DNA of 45,348 nucleotides from NCBI GenBank assembly GCA_013816405.1, contig JACDEL010000014.1, positions 1-45,348 on the forward strand. The letters are read 5' to 3'. Under the pieces are notes generated by a model. The model saw nothing but the letters and a program-made list of their open reading frames with translations, did no database searches and was not told the origin of the DNA. This document shows positions 8,805 through 18,394 of this stretch, piece by piece (the first letter of the stretch is position 1; each line of letters begins with the position of its first letter). The position numbers and the translations under genes are program-made. The stretch is from Chloroflexota bacterium (lineage in GTDB: Bacteria; Chloroflexota; Limnocylindria; QHBO01).

Positions 8805-8846
8805 AGGCCCCCCGACCCACCTTTGACGCCACTCGGTCGCCCGCGG

Positions 8847-9239
8847 CTAGCGCTTGGTGTACTGCGGTGCCTTGCGGGCTCGCTTGAGGCCGTACTTCTT
8901 GCGCTCCTTGGCACGCGGATCCCGCGTCAGAAGCCCTGCCGCTCGCAGCGCGGCGCGTGCGTCGGGGTGCGCGCTGAGCAGCGCTCGGGCGATCCCGTGG
9001 CGGATCGCTCCCGCCTGCCCGGAGAAGCCACCACCCGCGACCAGGACGCTGGCCGAGTAGCGACCCTCGGTCTCCGTCACCCTGAAGGGAAGGCGGAGGG
9101 TGGCGAGCCCGGGCGTCCCGCCGAAGTAGTCGGCGGCATCCTTGCCGTTCACCACGATGCTGCCGTCGCCCGGCAGCAGCCGTACGCGAGCGACCGCCTC
9201 CTTGCGTCGTCCTGTTCCGTAGACATAACTGGTGCTCAC
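8847..9239 (-). CDS. rpsI: 30S ribosomal protein S9
   Basis: 130 aa, normal length. The N-terminus [17 protein letters not shown], the central [19 protein letters not shown] and the basic C-terminus ending in KAPQYTKR, which reaches the P-site tRNA, are diagnostic. It follows rplM by 13 bp, the conserved L13-S9 pair. It is the last ribosomal gene of the superoperon before the c-di-AMP set. Confidence 0.98.
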   Translation of the reverse strand: MSTSYVYGTGRRKEAVARVRLLPGDGSIVVNGKDAADYFGGTPGLATLRLPFRVTETEGRYSASVLVAGGGFSGQAGAIRHGIARALLSAHPDARAALRAAGLLTRDPRAKERKKYGLKRARKAPQYTKR

Positions 9240-9252
9240 CGGTGCGTTCCTC

Positions 9253-9681
9253 TTACAGCTCAGCCGCGGTCGGCTGCTGGGCCTGATGTGGGTGCTCCGC
9301 CCCGCGGTAGACCCTGAGCTTCTTGAACATCGCCCGACCGAGGCGGTTCTGGGGCAGCATCCCCTTCACGGCTCGCTCGATGACGATCTCGGGCTTGCGC
9401 GCCATAAGGGCCTGCAGGCTCTCCTCCTTCAGCCCGCCGGGGTAGCCGGAGTGGCGGTAGTAGGTCTTCTGCAGCAGCTTGTTGCCAGTCACCTTGACCC
9501 GCGCGGCATTGATCACCACCACGTGGTCGCCCGTATCGAGGTGCGGCGTGTAGATCGGCTTGTGCTTCCCCTCCAGCAGCGTCGCGATGCGCGTGGCGAG
9601 GCGACCCAGCGTCTGGTCGGTGGCATCCACCAACCACCAGCTGCGCTCGATCTCGCTCGCCCTGACTGCGTACGTTGTCAC
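9253..9681 (-). CDS. rplM: 50S ribosomal protein L13
   Basis: 142 aa. [19 protein letters not shown], the GDHVVVINA segment and the [11 protein letters not shown] motif identify L13. It begins with GTG at 9681, which overlaps the truA stop (GTGA), so initiation is probably coupled to truA translation. Partner of rpsI downstream. Confidence 0.98.
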   Translation of the reverse strand: MTTYAVRASEIERSWWLVDATDQTLGRLATRIATLLEGKHKPIYTPHLDTGDHVVVINAARVKVTGNKLLQKTYYRHSGYPGGLKEESLQALMARKPEIVIERAVKGMLPQNRLGRAMFKKLRVYRGAEHPHQAQQPTAAEL

Positions 9682-10496
9682 GTTGCCTTCTTCCTCGATC
9701 CCATTGTCGCCGACGCCGTATTCGAATAGATGACCCGCTCGAGGGTGAGCCCCCGCGCCGGTGCCGCGCGTCCATGCAGGACACGCTCACCCGCGTCGAG
9801 CAGCCCGGCGACCGATCCCGGTGCCAGCCTCCGGCGCCCCGCCTCCAGCAGGAGGGCCACGATGCTGCGCACCATTCGCCTCAGGAACGCGTTGGCCGTG
9901 ACACGGATCTCGATTGAGGTCCCGCGCTGCACGACCGAGACCTCCCGCAGGTGGCGGATGGTTCGACCCTCTGCATTGCTCCCCAGAGCTGCGAAGTCTC
10001 GCTCTCCTGGGAGCTCCGCCGCCACGGCCCGCATGGCCGCGACGTCGAGCCGATCGCCGATCTCGAGCGTCCGATGCAGGTCCGCTGGCCGCTTGTCGCC
10101 CGCCATCCGAATTCGGTAGCGGTAGACGCGCATGCGAGCGTCGCGCCGCGGGTCGAATCCCGCGGACGCCGGGCGGAGCGACCGCAGTGCCAGGTCCGGC
10201 GGGAGGGCTGCATTCAGCCGTCGCCGCAGCTCCGGCCATCCGATCCCCTCTCCGCGACGGCGGCGAGCGAGGCAGAAGGCCACGACCTGGCCGGTGGCGT
10301 GCACCCCGGCATCGGTTCGCCCGGCGAATCGGACTCTCGTCCGCTCGCCGGTCAGTCTGTTAAGCGCCTCCTCCAGCTCCCCCTGCACCGTCCGCACCCG
10401 CGGCTGGTACTGGGAGCCGGCGAAGTCGGTTCCGTCGTACTCGATCACCGCCCGTGCACATCGTCGTCCAGTGGGTGGCATCGGTCCGTCTTCCAT
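9678..10496 (-). CDS. truA: tRNA pseudouridine(38-40) synthase TruA
   Basis: 272 aa. Converts uridines 38-40 of the anticodon arm to pseudouridine. The catalytic Asp is D62 in [15 protein letters not shown]. The N-terminal [15 protein letters not shown] and the C-terminal [19 protein letters not shown] match the family. Residues 1-14 precede the conserved core, and Met6 is an alternative start. It lies between rplQ (26 bp upstream) and rplM (4-bp overlap), a frequent position in bacteria. The ecfA transporter genes often found here in Firmicutes are absent. Confidence 0.95.
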   Translation of the reverse strand: MEDGPMPPTGRRCARAVIEYDGTDFAGSQYQPRVRTVQGELEEALNRLTGERTRVRFAGRTDAGVHATGQVVAFCLARRRRGEGIGWPELRRRLNAALPPDLALRSLRPASAGFDPRRDARMRVYRYRIRMAGDKRPADLHRTLEIGDRLDVAAMRAVAAELPGERDFAALGSNAEGRTIRHLREVSVVQRGTSIEIRVTANAFLRRMVRSIVALLLEAGRRRLAPGSVAGLLDAGERVLHGRAAPARGLTLERVIYSNTASATMGSRKKAT

Positions 10497-10522
10497 TGTC
10501 CGCCCAGTTGCAGCCGGTCTGG

Positions 10523-10876
10523 CTAGACCAGCTCGATCTGGACGATGGCCGCCGCATCTCCCAGCCGGAGCCCGATCTTGACGATGCGGGTGTAGCCGGA
10601 GGCACGGTCGGCGTATTTGGTGGCCAGCTCGCCCATCAGCTTGTCGATGATGAGGGGCTCGTCCGGCATGGCAGAGATGAGGAGACGGCGTGCCGAGAGG
10701 TCGCCGCGCTTGGCCAGCGTGATCATGTGGTCCACCCGGCCGCGAACCTCCTTGGCCTTGGCCTCGGTGGTGCGCACCTTCTCGTAGCGGAGGACCGATA
10801 CCGCCAAGTTGTCCAGCATGTGCAGGCGGTGGTCGCTCGCGCGGCCAAGCCTGCGGCCGGCCAACCGATGGGGCAC
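10523..10876 (-). CDS. rplQ: 50S ribosomal protein L17
   Basis: 117 aa, starting with GTG 3 bp after the rpoA stop. The N-terminus has the L17 pattern PHRLAGRRLGR followed by DHRLHMLDNLAVSVLRYEKVRTTEAKAKEVR. The C-terminus GYTRIVKIGLRLGDAAAIVQIELV is also typical. rpoA-rplQ is the conserved end of the alpha operon. Confidence 0.98.
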   Translation of the reverse strand: MPHRLAGRRLGRASDHRLHMLDNLAVSVLRYEKVRTTEAKAKEVRGRVDHMITLAKRGDLSARRLLISAMPDEPLIIDKLMGELATKYADRASGYTRIVKIGLRLGDAAAIVQIELV

Positions 10877-10879
10877 TGC

Positions 10880-11899
10880 TCAGCCCTCTCGATCGAGCTC
10901 GGCGGCGACTGCCTCATCGAGCTCGGCCGCGGCCGGCAGGTCGGACTCGTCGACGCTTCCGGCGCCGCCCTCCGGCACGATGAAGCCGCGGAGCGCCAGG
11001 CGCTCCTTCATCTCGTCGAGGCTCTTCTTGCCGAAGTTCCGCATCCGCAGCAGCTCGTCGTCACCGAGCGCCAGCAACTGGCCGATCTTGGTGATGTTGT
11101 TGCGCTTCAGGCTGTTGTAGGCGCGCATCGGCAGGTCGAGCTCCTCGATCGGTGCGTCGAGCAGGTTCGCGCTCACCAGGGCCGGGACATCCTCGGTACC
11201 GGGCACCGGACGTCGACCGATCTCGGCAAAGCGGCTGAATTCCTGCACCAGGATCTCCGCGGCGCTCGACAGCGCTGCCTTGGGGGTGGTCGTGCCATCG
11301 GTCTCGATCTCGAGGCTCAGGCGGTCGAAGTTGGTCATCTGGCCAACGCGGGTGTCGCTGACGATGAAGTTCACGCGGCGCACCGGGGTGAAGATGGCGT
11401 CGACCGGGATGATCCCGATCGGCAGATCCTCGGCATGCTCGGCGGGTCGATAGCCGACGCCGGTCTCGACAGTCAGGTCCATCTCGATGGATCCGGCGTC
11501 CGAGTCGAGGGTCAGCAGCAGCAGCTCCGGGTTCACGATCTCGACGTCGGCCGACTCGGTGATGTCGGCAGCGGTGACGGCTCCGGCACCGTGCTTCATC
11601 AACTTGAGCGTGACAGGGTGGCGCGCGAACGAGCGCAGCCGCAGCTTCTTGATGTTGAGGACGATCTGTGTCACGTCCTCCTTGACGTTGTCGATGGTGC
11701 TGAATTCGTGGAAGACGCCGGCCACCTGCACCGACGTGACGGCAGCCCCCTCGAGGGAATTCAGGAGGACGCGGCGCAGCGCGTTGCCGAGCGTCACCCC
11801 GTAGCCATCGGCCAGCGGGTTGACCTCGAAGATTGATAGGTCGCCGCGCGTTTCGACCTCCTCGATGCGGGTGGTCGGCGTGGACTCAAGTTCGATCAT
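10880..11899 (-). CDS. rpoA: DNA-directed RNA polymerase subunit alpha
   Basis: 339 aa. The N-terminal dimerisation domain includes PLADGYGVTLGNALRRVLLNS. The C-terminal domain (about residues 250-315) has IEELDLPMRAYNSLKRNNI and MRNFGKKSLDEMKERL, the helices that contact UP-element DNA and activators. A short acidic tail follows the C-terminal domain, with two clusters of Asp/Glu. Start ATG at 11899 lies 21 bp after rpsD. Confidence 0.98.
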   Translation of the reverse strand: MIELESTPTTRIEEVETRGDLSIFEVNPLADGYGVTLGNALRRVLLNSLEGAAVTSVQVAGVFHEFSTIDNVKEDVTQIVLNIKKLRLRSFARHPVTLKLMKHGAGAVTAADITESADVEIVNPELLLLTLDSDAGSIEMDLTVETGVGYRPAEHAEDLPIGIIPVDAIFTPVRRVNFIVSDTRVGQMTNFDRLSLEIETDGTTTPKAALSSAAEILVQEFSRFAEIGRRPVPGTEDVPALVSANLLDAPIEELDLPMRAYNSLKRNNITKIGQLLALGDDELLRMRNFGKKSLDEMKERLALRGFIVPEGGAGSVDESDLPAAAELDEAVAAELDREG

Positions 11900-11920
11900 G
11901 AAGGCGTATGACTCCTGCTG

Positions 11921-12547
11921 CTATCGCGAGTAGTACTCGACGACGAGCTGCTCGTTGAATTCGAGCGGCATCTGCTCCCTCGCGGGCTCGGCCAGCACTG
12001 ACCCGGCCAGCTTGGCCGCTTCGGTGCTCACCCACTCGGGGATCGCTGCCGACTTCATCGTCTCGGCTGCGGTCTTGAAGATCTCGCGACCGCGTCGGCT
12101 CTCCCGGACCTCGATCCGGTCGCCGACCTTGGTCCCGAAGCTCGGGATGTTGGTGGGCCGGCCGTTCACGGCGAAGTGCCGGTGGTTGACGAGCTGGCGC
12201 GCCTCGGCCCGAGACCGCGCGAAGCCCATGCGGAATACCACGTTGTCGAGGCGCATCTCGAGCATGCGGAGCAGGTTCTCGCCCGTCATCCCCTTGCGCT
12301 GCTCGGCCTTCTCGAAGTAGTTGCGGAACTGCTTCTCCAGGACTGAGTAGCTGCGGCGCACCTTCTGCTTTTCGCGCATCTGCATCCCGAACTCGCTGAC
12401 CTTGCGGCGGCGCTGGGTGTTCATGCCCGGCGGGGTGCTGCGACGCTCGAAGGCGCACTTCTTGCTGAAGCAGCGACTCCCCTTCAGGAAGAGCTTGAGC
12501 CCCTCGCGACGGCAGATGCGGCAGACCGGATCGGTATAGCGTGCCAT
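11921..12547 (-). CDS. rpsD: 30S ribosomal protein S4 (zinc-binding form)
   Basis: 208 aa. Cysteines at residues 9, 12, 26 and 31 near the N-terminus make a C+ (zinc) form. The S4 RNA-binding domain contains [31 protein letters not shown], and the protein ends LVVEYYSR as usual. In many bacteria S4 represses the alpha operon by binding its leader, but I see no matching pseudoknot that can be claimed here. Confidence 0.98.
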   Translation of the reverse strand: MARYTDPVCRICRREGLKLFLKGSRCFSKKCAFERRSTPPGMNTQRRRKVSEFGMQMREKQKVRRSYSVLEKQFRNYFEKAEQRKGMTGENLLRMLEMRLDNVVFRMGFARSRAEARQLVNHRHFAVNGRPTNIPSFGTKVGDRIEVRESRRGREIFKTAAETMKSAAIPEWVSTEAAKLAGSVLAEPAREQMPLEFNEQLVVEYYSR

Positions 12548-12551
12548 CGGC

Positions 12552-12947
12552 TCAGACCCTGCGCCGCTTGGGAGGGCGGCAGCCGTTGTGCGGGATCGGC
12601 GTCACGTCGGTGATGGCGGTCACCTCGAGGCCGGCGGTCTGGAGGGAGCGGATCGCCTGCTCGCGGCCGGCACCCGGGCCCTTGACGAAGACCTCGATCT
12701 GGCGCATCCCGTGCTCCATGGCGCGCTTCGCCGCCCCGTCGGCGGTTTGCGCGGCGGCGTACGGGGTGCTCTTGCGCGAGCCCTTGAACCCGACCAGTCC
12801 GGCGCTCCCCCAGCTGATCACGTTCCCGGTCATGTCCGTGATGGTCACGATCGTGTTGTTGAACGTCGACTGGATGTGGGCGTGGCCGGTCGGCACGTTC
12901 TTCTTCTCGCGCTTCTTGGTGCGGGTCGCCTTCTTTCGCTCAGCCAT
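12552..12947 (-). CDS. rpsK: 30S ribosomal protein S11
   Basis: 131 aa. [41 protein letters not shown]-like core and the C-terminal [18 protein letters not shown] identify S11. The N-terminus (about 15 residues) is Lys/Arg-rich, as expected. It lies 15 bp after rpsM and 4 bp before rpsD. Confidence 0.98.
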   Translation of the reverse strand: MAERKKATRTKKREKKNVPTGHAHIQSTFNNTIVTITDMTGNVISWGSAGLVGFKGSRKSTPYAAAQTADGAAKRAMEHGMRQIEVFVKGPGAGREQAIRSLQTAGLEVTAITDVTPIPHNGCRPPKRRRV

Positions 12948-12962
12948 GGAACTCCTGTGTCG

Positions 12963-13334
12963 CTACTTCTTGCGCCGAACGCCGACCGTCTTGCGCGGAC
13001 CGCGCCGCTGACGTGCGTTCGTCTTGGTGCGCTGGCCGCGCACCGGGAGGTTGCGCCGATGGCGAATGCCCCGGTAGGAGCCGATCTCCATCAACCGCTT
13101 GATGTTCATGCTCACTTCGCGTCGCAGGTCGCCCTCGACCTTGAACCGCTTGTCGATCACCTCGCGGAGGCGGTTGACCTCCTCCTCGGTGAGATCGCGT
13201 ACGCGGGTCGCCTGCGGCACGTTGGCTGCCGTCAGAATCTGCTGTGATGAGCTTGGACCGATGCCGTGGATGTAGGTCAGCGAGATGACGACCCGCTTCT
13301 CGCGGGGAATGTCGACACCGGCGATGCGTGCCAC
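12963..13334 (-). CDS. rpsM: 30S ribosomal protein S13
   Basis: 123 aa. [25 protein letters not shown] at the start, the helix-two-turn-helix core, and the basic tail [21 protein letters not shown] are diagnostic. The C-terminal tail contacts tRNA in the P site. It lies 6 bp after rpmJ. Confidence 0.98.
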   Translation of the reverse strand: MARIAGVDIPREKRVVISLTYIHGIGPSSSQQILTAANVPQATRVRDLTEEEVNRLREVIDKRFKVEGDLRREVSMNIKRLMEIGSYRGIRHRRNLPVRGQRTKTNARQRRGPRKTVGVRRKK

Positions 13335-13340
13335 TCGCGC

Positions 13341-13454
13341 CTAGCCCTGCCGCTGCTTGTGCTTGGGGATGACGCAGATGACCATGACCACGCCGGAGCG
13401 CTTGATGACCTTGCAGCGCTCACAGCGCGGCTTGACGGAAGCAGAAACCTTCAT
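13341..13454 (-). CDS. rpmJ: 50S ribosomal protein L36 (zinc form)
   Basis: 37 aa, read directly from the minus strand. It begins [16 protein letters not shown] and ends [11 protein letters not shown]. Cys11, Cys14, Cys27 and His32 form the zinc-ribbon set of the C+ type. Its ATG overlaps the infA stop (ATGA). The infA-rpmJ-rpsM order is the conserved one in most bacteria. Confidence 0.97.
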   Translation of the reverse strand: MKVSASVKPRCERCKVIKRSGVVMVICVIPKHKQRQG

Positions 13455-13669
13455 CTCATCCTGTAGGTGATGCGACCCCTGGTGAGGTCATATGGACTCA
13501 GTTCGACGCGCACGGTGTCGCCGGGCAGGATGCGGATGAAGTTCTGGCGCAGCTTGCCGGAGATGTGGGCGAGGACCTCGTGTCCATCCTCCAGTCGCAC
13601 CTTGAACATCGCGTTGGGCAAGGGGAGGACAACCTCGCCCTCGACCTCGATCGCATCCTTCTTCGCCAA
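13451..13669 (-). CDS. infA: translation initiation factor IF-1
   Basis: 72 aa S1-like OB-fold protein that occupies the 30S A site during initiation. [20 protein letters not shown], the [33 protein letters not shown] core and final YRMR fit the family exactly. It is preceded by 129 bp that hold a TATACT -10-like hexamer, so an internal promoter is plausible here. Confidence 0.98.
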   Translation of the reverse strand: MAKKDAIEVEGEVVLPLPNAMFKVRLEDGHEVLAHISGKLRQNFIRILPGDTVRVELSPYDLTRGRITYRMR

Positions 13670-13757
13670 GCGCTACGCACCCTCGAACTGCTGATTAGCT
13701 GCAAATGAGTTGGGAACACACGGAAAGGCCGCCGCTCGGGGCGACCACGGAAGGAGG

Positions 13758-13763
13758 AGTATA
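13758..13763 (-). promoter_or_regulatory. possible internal promoter (-10 hexamer) for infA-rpmJ-rpsM
   Basis: On the minus strand the map-infA gap reads GTGTATACTCC, a near-consensus -10 (TATACT) identical to the hexamer of the str promoter near 30.4 kb. No good -35 lies at 16-19 bp because that stretch is GC-rich. The predicted start would leave a leader of about 80 nt before infA. This 129-bp gap is the longest in the superoperon, which fits a secondary promoter, but the evidence is the one hexamer. Confidence 0.4.
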
Positions 13764-13798
13764 CACGAGGCGGGGTGCCGAGCCGATCAGAGCGGCGA

Positions 13799-14566
13799 TC
13801 AGGCACGCGTGAGCACCTCCGGGCCGGATGGCGTGACCGCGATCGTGTCCTCGAAATGGGCCGACACACTGCCGTCGGTGGTGACGACGGTCCACCCGTC
13901 GTCCAGCAGCGCAACGTCGTCACCGCCGAGGTTGAACATCGGCTCGATCGCGAAGCACATGCCCGCCTCGATGCGCATCCCGGTCCCGACCCGGCCATAG
14001 TTCGGAACCTGTGGATCCTCGTGCATGGCGGTGCCGATGCCATGGCCCACGAACGGTCGCACGATGCCGTAACTGTGCTCGTGCGCGACCGCCTCGATGG
14101 CGGCGCCGACATCGCCCAGCCGGTTTCCCGGGACAGCGGCCGCGATCCCCGCCTCCATGCCGCGCCGTGTGGCATCGATCAGCCGGGTGAGCCGCTCGGG
14201 GATCGGCCCGACCGCGAACGTGCGCGCGGTATCGGCGTGCCACCCCTGCCAGATGCACCCGATGTCCAGCTTCACGACGTCGCCGGCGCCGATACGACGC
14301 CCCGTGGAGGGGATCCCGTGGACCACCTCGTCGTTGAGCGAGACGCAGATCGAGCCGGGAAACGGGATCGTCTGGCGCGAGCCGCCGTAGCCCAGGAAGG
14401 AGGGGGTCGCCCCGGCGTCGCGAATCATCCGCTCCGCGATGACGTCGAGATCAGCGGTCGTGACATCCGGACGCAGCTCGCCCTCGAGCACGCGCAGGAC
14501 ATCGGCCAGGATGGTGCCGGCATGTCGCATGCGGGCGACCTCCTCGGGACGCTTGATCGTCACCAT
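13799..14566 (-). CDS. map: methionine aminopeptidase, type I
   Basis: 255 aa. It removes the initiator Met from nascent proteins. The metal site residues are visible in VVKLDIGCIWQGWHADTART, GHGIGTAMHEDPQVPNYG and MCFAIEPMF. A conserved His lies in FLGYGGSRQTIPFPGSICVSLNDEVVHGIP. It has no N-terminal zinc-finger extension. Its ATG overlaps the adk stop by 7 bp, in the usual secY-adk-map-infA order. Confidence 0.97.
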   Translation of the reverse strand: MVTIKRPEEVARMRHAGTILADVLRVLEGELRPDVTTADLDVIAERMIRDAGATPSFLGYGGSRQTIPFPGSICVSLNDEVVHGIPSTGRRIGAGDVVKLDIGCIWQGWHADTARTFAVGPIPERLTRLIDATRRGMEAGIAAAVPGNRLGDVGAAIEAVAHEHSYGIVRPFVGHGIGTAMHEDPQVPNYGRVGTGMRIEAGMCFAIEPMFNLGGDDVALLDDGWTVVTTDGSVSAHFEDTIAVTPSGPEVLTRA

Positions 14567-15255
14567 CCGGCGCGCACGCCTTCGAGGATCTCCTCCGTCA
14601 CGCGAGCGATCGGCTGGGTGCCGTCCACGTGCTGCACCACGCCCTTGCGGTCATAGTAGTCGAGCACCTCGAGCATCGGCTTGACCTGCTTCTCGAGCCG
14701 AGCGCGGACGACCTCCGGCCGATCGTCGTCGCGCTGCTGCAGCTCAGCGCCGTCCTTGTCGCAGCGACCCGCCACGCGCGGCGGATCGCTGTCGACGTGG
14801 TAGGGCGTCCCGCACACGGGGCAGACGCGACGCCCCGCGACGCGCGCGACCAGTTCCTCGACGGGCACCTCGATCGAGATAACCCGTTCGATCTGCTCCC
14901 CGCGCTCAGCGAGCGTGGCATCCAGCGCGCGAGCCTGGGCCACCGTCCTTGGGAAGCCATCGAGGATTGCGCCGCGAGCCGCGGCCGGCTGCGAGAGTTC
15001 CTGCATGAACATCTGGATGGTGATGTCGTCGGGCACGAGGTCGCCGCGCTCCATGTAGGCGCGCGCCTGCTCGCCCAGCGGGCTTCCATCGCGCAGCGCC
15101 TGGCGGAACAGGTTGCCGGAGGCGAGGTGCGCCAGGCCAAGCTCGCTGCTGAGCGCGGCCGCCTGCGTACCCTTGCCCGCGCCGACCGAGCCGACCAGCA
15201 GAAGAATCCGGCGTCCCATGGACGACGACGCCGTGCCGCCGCCCGCATCGGTCAA
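14560..15255 (-). CDS. adk: adenylate kinase
   Basis: 231 aa. Catalyses ATP + AMP = 2 ADP. The P-loop GSVGAGKGT is at residues 22-30, the AMP-site DGFPRT is present, and the LID is the long zinc type with CPVCGTPYH followed by CDKD (three Cys plus Asp). The first 12 residues before MGRRILLLVG are extra and Gly/Ser-rich. Met13 (15219) is an alternative start, although ATG 15255 overlaps the secY stop (ATGA) and I prefer it for that reason. Confidence 0.96.
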   Translation of the reverse strand: MTDAGGGTASSSMGRRILLLVGSVGAGKGTQAAALSSELGLAHLASGNLFRQALRDGSPLGEQARAYMERGDLVPDDITIQMFMQELSQPAAARGAILDGFPRTVAQARALDATLAERGEQIERVISIEVPVEELVARVAGRRVCPVCGTPYHVDSDPPRVAGRCDKDGAELQQRDDDRPEVVRARLEKQVKPMLEVLDYYDRKGVVQHVDGTQPIARVTEEILEGVRAGW

Positions 15256-16535
15256 CGGATGAAGCCCTCGTAGTGGCGCATCAGCATCTGTGCCTCGAGC
15301 TGCTTCATCGTCTCGACCACCACGCTGACCACGATCAGCACGCTCGTGCCACCCAGCTGCAGCCCCTGCGTGCCCGGGATCGCGGTTGAGACCACGAGCG
15401 GCAGCACCGCGAGGGTCGCGAGGAAGAGGGCGCCGCCCAGCGTGATCCGGTTGGTGATGCGCCCGAGGAACTCCTCAGTCGGCTTCCCGGGCCGGATGCC
15501 GGGGATGAAGCCGCCGTTCTTGCGAAGGTAGTCGGCGGTCTGATCGGGACGGAACTGGAATGCGGTGTAGAAGTATGTGAAGAAGACGACCAGCACGAAG
15601 TAGAGCACGCCGTAGACCGCGGGGTTGCTCTGGCTCAGGTTCGCGACCACGAAGTTCGCGACGCTCTTGACCCAGTCGATGGTCGAGGCCGTGAAGTACT
15701 GGGCGATCTGCGCCGGAAAGAGCAGGATGCTGATCGCGAAGATGATCGGGATGACGCCGGCCATCGTCACCTTGAGCGGCAGGTACTGGGTCTGGCCCTG
15801 GTACATCTTGCGACCGCGCACGCGGCTGGCGTACTGGACCGGGATCCGCCGCTGGCCCTCGTTGATGAAGACAACGCCGGCGATCACCACGATTGCGATC
15901 AGGATGAACGGGATGATGCGCAGAAGCCCGTCGGGACCGCTGACGATCGGGGCGGCCGTGTGCGGCAGCCGTCCGACGATGCCGGCGAAGATGATGAAGC
16001 TGATCCCATTGCCGAGTCCGCGCTCACTGATCAGCTCACCCAGCCACATCAGCAGGATTGTGCCGGCGGTGAACGAGAGCAGGAGCGAGAGGGTCTCGAA
16101 GCTGAAGAGCGGGTTCTGCGGGATGACCCCGTTTGCGGCAAGGAGCACGGAAAAGCCGTAGCCCTGCGCGAAGGCCATCGGGATGGTCAGCAGGCGGGTG
16201 TACTGGTTGAGCCGATTGCGTCCGTACTCGCCCTCCCGAGCCAGCTCGCCCAGGCTCGGGATCACCCCCTGCATCAGCTGCATGATGATGCTGGCGTTGA
16301 TGTAGGGGTTCACCCCCATCCCGATGATCGACGCGGTGGCCAGGCCGCCACCGGAAAAGAGATCGAGCAGGCCCAGCAGCTGGTTCGACTCGAACAGGTT
16401 CTTGAGCTGCGCCTGGTCCACGTTGGGAACGGGAACGTTGGTCAGCGCCCGGAAGACGAGCAGGATCCCGAGCGTGAAGAGGATCTTGCGGCGAATGTCC
16501 GGGGCGCGGAAGGCCTGGACCAGGGACTCGATCAC
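15252..16535 (-). CDS. secY: preprotein translocase subunit SecY
   Basis: About 427 aa from GTG at 16535, one base after the rplO stop. An upstream extension of the frame lies wholly inside rplO and is Arg/Pro-rich, so I rejected it. The start reads VIESLVQAFRAPDIRRKILFTLGILLVFR. Ten hydrophobic segments follow, with the plug-region FSGGGLATASIIGMGVNPYINASI and the conserved NGISFIIFAGIVGRLP and GFIPGIRPGKPT motifs. SecY forms the protein-conducting channel. Its place between rplO and adk is the usual one. Confidence 0.96.
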   Translation of the reverse strand: MIESLVQAFRAPDIRRKILFTLGILLVFRALTNVPVPNVDQAQLKNLFESNQLLGLLDLFSGGGLATASIIGMGVNPYINASIIMQLMQGVIPSLGELAREGEYGRNRLNQYTRLLTIPMAFAQGYGFSVLLAANGVIPQNPLFSFETLSLLLSFTAGTILLMWLGELISERGLGNGISFIIFAGIVGRLPHTAAPIVSGPDGLLRIIPFILIAIVVIAGVVFINEGQRRIPVQYASRVRGRKMYQGQTQYLPLKVTMAGVIPIIFAISILLFPAQIAQYFTASTIDWVKSVANFVVANLSQSNPAVYGVLYFVLVVFFTYFYTAFQFRPDQTADYLRKNGGFIPGIRPGKPTEEFLGRITNRITLGGALFLATLAVLPLVVSTAIPGTQGLQLGGTSVLIVVSVVVETMKQLEAQMLMRHYEGFIR

Positions 16536-16536
16536 G

Positions 16537-17211
16537 TCAAGACTCGCTTTCGCTCTCGTCAGCGGTCTTGGTTTCGGCCTCCTCCTCGGCGCCCGGAGCC
16601 TCCACTGCGGGTGGCGCGTCGTCCTCGGCCGGTGCGTCATCCGCGGCTGGCTCGTCCTCCTCGATCGCGTCTGCGGCGGGCTTGGCCGCGCGCTTCGCCC
16701 TGCGCTTCGGCTCCGGCTTCGCCTCCGGCTCGAAGGAGATCGGCGCGCCATCCGGCCAGCTGATCAGCTGGGCCGTGCTGCCGGCCTCCGCCAGCTTGGC
16801 GAGCGCCGAGCGGGTGAAGGCATGAGCGTGGATCGTGACGCCGCGCGGTGCGTCATCACCGCCCAGGATCTTGACCGGCATCGGCCTCGTCTTCTGGTCG
16901 CGCAGGAGCTGATCGTGACGCAGGACGTCGGGGGTGATCAAGGTTCCTGCTGCCGCGTCGGACAGGCGCGCCAGATTGAGCGGGGCGTACTCGACCCGGA
17001 ATCGATTCTTGAAGCCGTGCAGCTTGGGGGTGCGGATATGGAGTGGCGTCTGGCCACCCTCGAACCAGGCGGGAATGCCGCCTCCGGCGCGCGACTTCTG
17101 GCCCTTGGTGCCGCGTCCGGCGGTCTTGCCTCGGCCCGAGCCGTGGCCGCGCCCGAGCCGGCGAGGCAGCTGGTGCGACCCTGGATTCGGTCGCGGATCG
17201 TGGAGCTTCAT
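16537..17211 (-). CDS. rplO: 50S ribosomal protein L15 with long acidic C-terminal tail
   Basis: 224 aa against about 145-150 for most L15 proteins. Residues 1 to ~150 are a normal L15: HDPRPNPGSHQLPRRLGRGHGSGRGKTAGRGTKGQ-type start and a conventional core ending near residue 155. The rest (from about SFEPEAKPEPKRR) is first Lys/Arg/Pro-rich, then strongly acidic and Ala/Pro-rich, ending ESESES. The tail is low-complexity and probably disordered. Its ATG overlaps the rpmD stop by 4 bp. Confidence 0.96.
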   Translation of the reverse strand: MKLHDPRPNPGSHQLPRRLGRGHGSGRGKTAGRGTKGQKSRAGGGIPAWFEGGQTPLHIRTPKLHGFKNRFRVEYAPLNLARLSDAAAGTLITPDVLRHDQLLRDQKTRPMPVKILGGDDAPRGVTIHAHAFTRSALAKLAEAGSTAQLISWPDGAPISFEPEAKPEPKRRAKRAAKPAADAIEEDEPAADDAPAEDDAPPAVEAPGAEEEAETKTADESESES

Positions 17212-17450
17212 GCCTGGCCATCCCCCTTCGCCGTGGCGGTCGAGGGCTCGTCCACCGTCACGAGGAAGGCAACCCGGCGCAGCATGCCCCGGATCACCGG
17301 GGTGTCTGCGACCTCGACGGTCTCATGAAGCCGATGCAGGCCAAGGGCCCGTATGGTGCCGCGGGCACCTGCCTTGTGGCCGATCGTCGACTTGACCCAG
17401 GTGACGCGAAGCATCGACCCGGTGGTCGTCGCCTTGCGCTTACCTGCCAC
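17208..17450 (-). CDS. rpmD: 50S ribosomal protein L30
   Basis: About 80 aa. The conserved part is [28 protein letters not shown] with [20 protein letters not shown] chose GTG at 17450 because GGGAGG lies 5 nt upstream, which overlaps the 3' end of rpsE by 11 bp. ATG at 17414 (MLRVTW) is the alternative and would give a 68-aa form. A short Lys/Thr-rich leader and a C-terminal tail of about 15 residues flank the core. Confidence 0.93.
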   Translation of the reverse strand: MAGKRKATTTGSMLRVTWVKSTIGHKAGARGTIRALGLHRLHETVEVADTPVIRGMLRRVAFLVTVDEPSTATAKGDGQA

Positions 17451-18024
17451 GGCCGCCTCCCTGGTACGCGGGTGCCGGTCGCTCGACGTACTCATGCGGC
17501 CGGCGGGAAGCTTCCGCGCCGCGCTTACCCAGCAGCCGCTCGGCAGTCGTGCCCCGGCTCAGCGCGATGTCGTCGGCGGAGCGCAGGGAGCGCAGGGCCT
17601 CGATCGTCGCTCGCACCACGTTGACCGGGTTGTTGCTGCCCATCGACTTCGAGAGGATGTCGCGAATGCCGGCCGCCTCCACGACGGCGCGGACCGAGCC
17701 GCCGGCGATGACGCCGGTGCCGGCCGAGGCCGGTCGCAGGAGGACGGTGCTGGCACCGAAGTCGACGCTCACCATGTGCGGGATCGAGGTACCGACCAGG
17801 GGCACTTTGATGAGGTGCTTCTTGGCATCCTCGACCCCCTTGCGGATCGCCTCAGGCACCTCGCCGGCCTTGCCGAGCCCCGCGCCGACGATCCCGTTTC
17901 CGTCGCCAACGACCACGACCGCGCTGAAGCTGAAGCGCCGGCCGCCCTTGACGACCTTCGCGACGCGGTTGATCTGGACGACCTTCTCCTCGAGGTTGAG
18001 CTTGGTTGGATCGATTCGAGCCAT
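17440..18024 (-). CDS. rpsE: 30S ribosomal protein S5
   Basis: 194 aa from ATG 18024. The longer open frame upstream overlaps rplR and is Arg/Pro-rich, so I rejected it. [31 protein letters not shown] is the double-stranded RNA-binding domain, and [23 protein letters not shown] belongs to the second domain. A tail of about 20 residues rich in Arg/Gly/Pro ends GGGRGR. It overlaps rpmD. Confidence 0.97.
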   Translation of the reverse strand: MARIDPTKLNLEEKVVQINRVAKVVKGGRRFSFSAVVVVGDGNGIVGAGLGKAGEVPEAIRKGVEDAKKHLIKVPLVGTSIPHMVSVDFGASTVLLRPASAGTGVIAGGSVRAVVEAAGIRDILSKSMGSNNPVNVVRATIEALRSLRSADDIALSRGTTAERLLGKRGAEASRRPHEYVERPAPAYQGGGRGR

Positions 18025-18034
18025 GGTTCCTCCG

Positions 18035-18394
18035 CTACAGGTCGAGGCCGCCCTCGCGGGCGCCCTCGGTGAGCGAGCGAACCCGCCCGTGATACCGATA
18101 TCCTCCGCGGTCGAGGACCACGGCGCCGACGCCCGCCGCCTTCGCCCGCTGGGCGAGAGCCAGGCCCACCGCCTTGGCCGACGCGACCTTGCCGGAGCCG
18201 CCGGCGAGGGTCGCCTCCCGACTCGAGGCGGAGGCAAGCGTGCGCCCGCTACTGTCGTCGATGACCTGGGCGTAGATGAACTTGGCGCTGCGGAAGATCG
18301 AGAGGCGCGGGCGCTCCGAGCTGCCTGTGATGCGAAGCCGGATCCGTTCGTGGCGCTTGCGACGCAGCGTGTCGCGCGAAAGCTTCTTGATCAT
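18035..18394 (-). CDS. rplR: 50S ribosomal protein L18
   Basis: 119 aa. [29 protein letters not shown] and the C-terminal [22 protein letters not shown] are the L18 signatures for 5S rRNA binding. The ATG overlaps the rplF stop by one base (TAATG). Confidence 0.98.
   Translation of the reverse strand: MIKKLSRDTLRRKRHERIRLRITGSSERPRLSIFRSAKFIYAQVIDDSSGRTLASASSREATLAGGSGKVASAKAVGLALAQRAKAAGVGAVVLDRGGYRYHGRVRSLTEGAREGGLDL

Noticed and set aside
16536-16751. N-terminally extended SecY, and likewise longer frames for rpsE, rpsQ, rplB, rplW, fusA and rpsG
   Set aside because: Each extension lies inside the preceding gene and is Arg/Pro/Ser-rich. The internal start matches the family N-terminus and usually overlaps or abuts the upstream stop.
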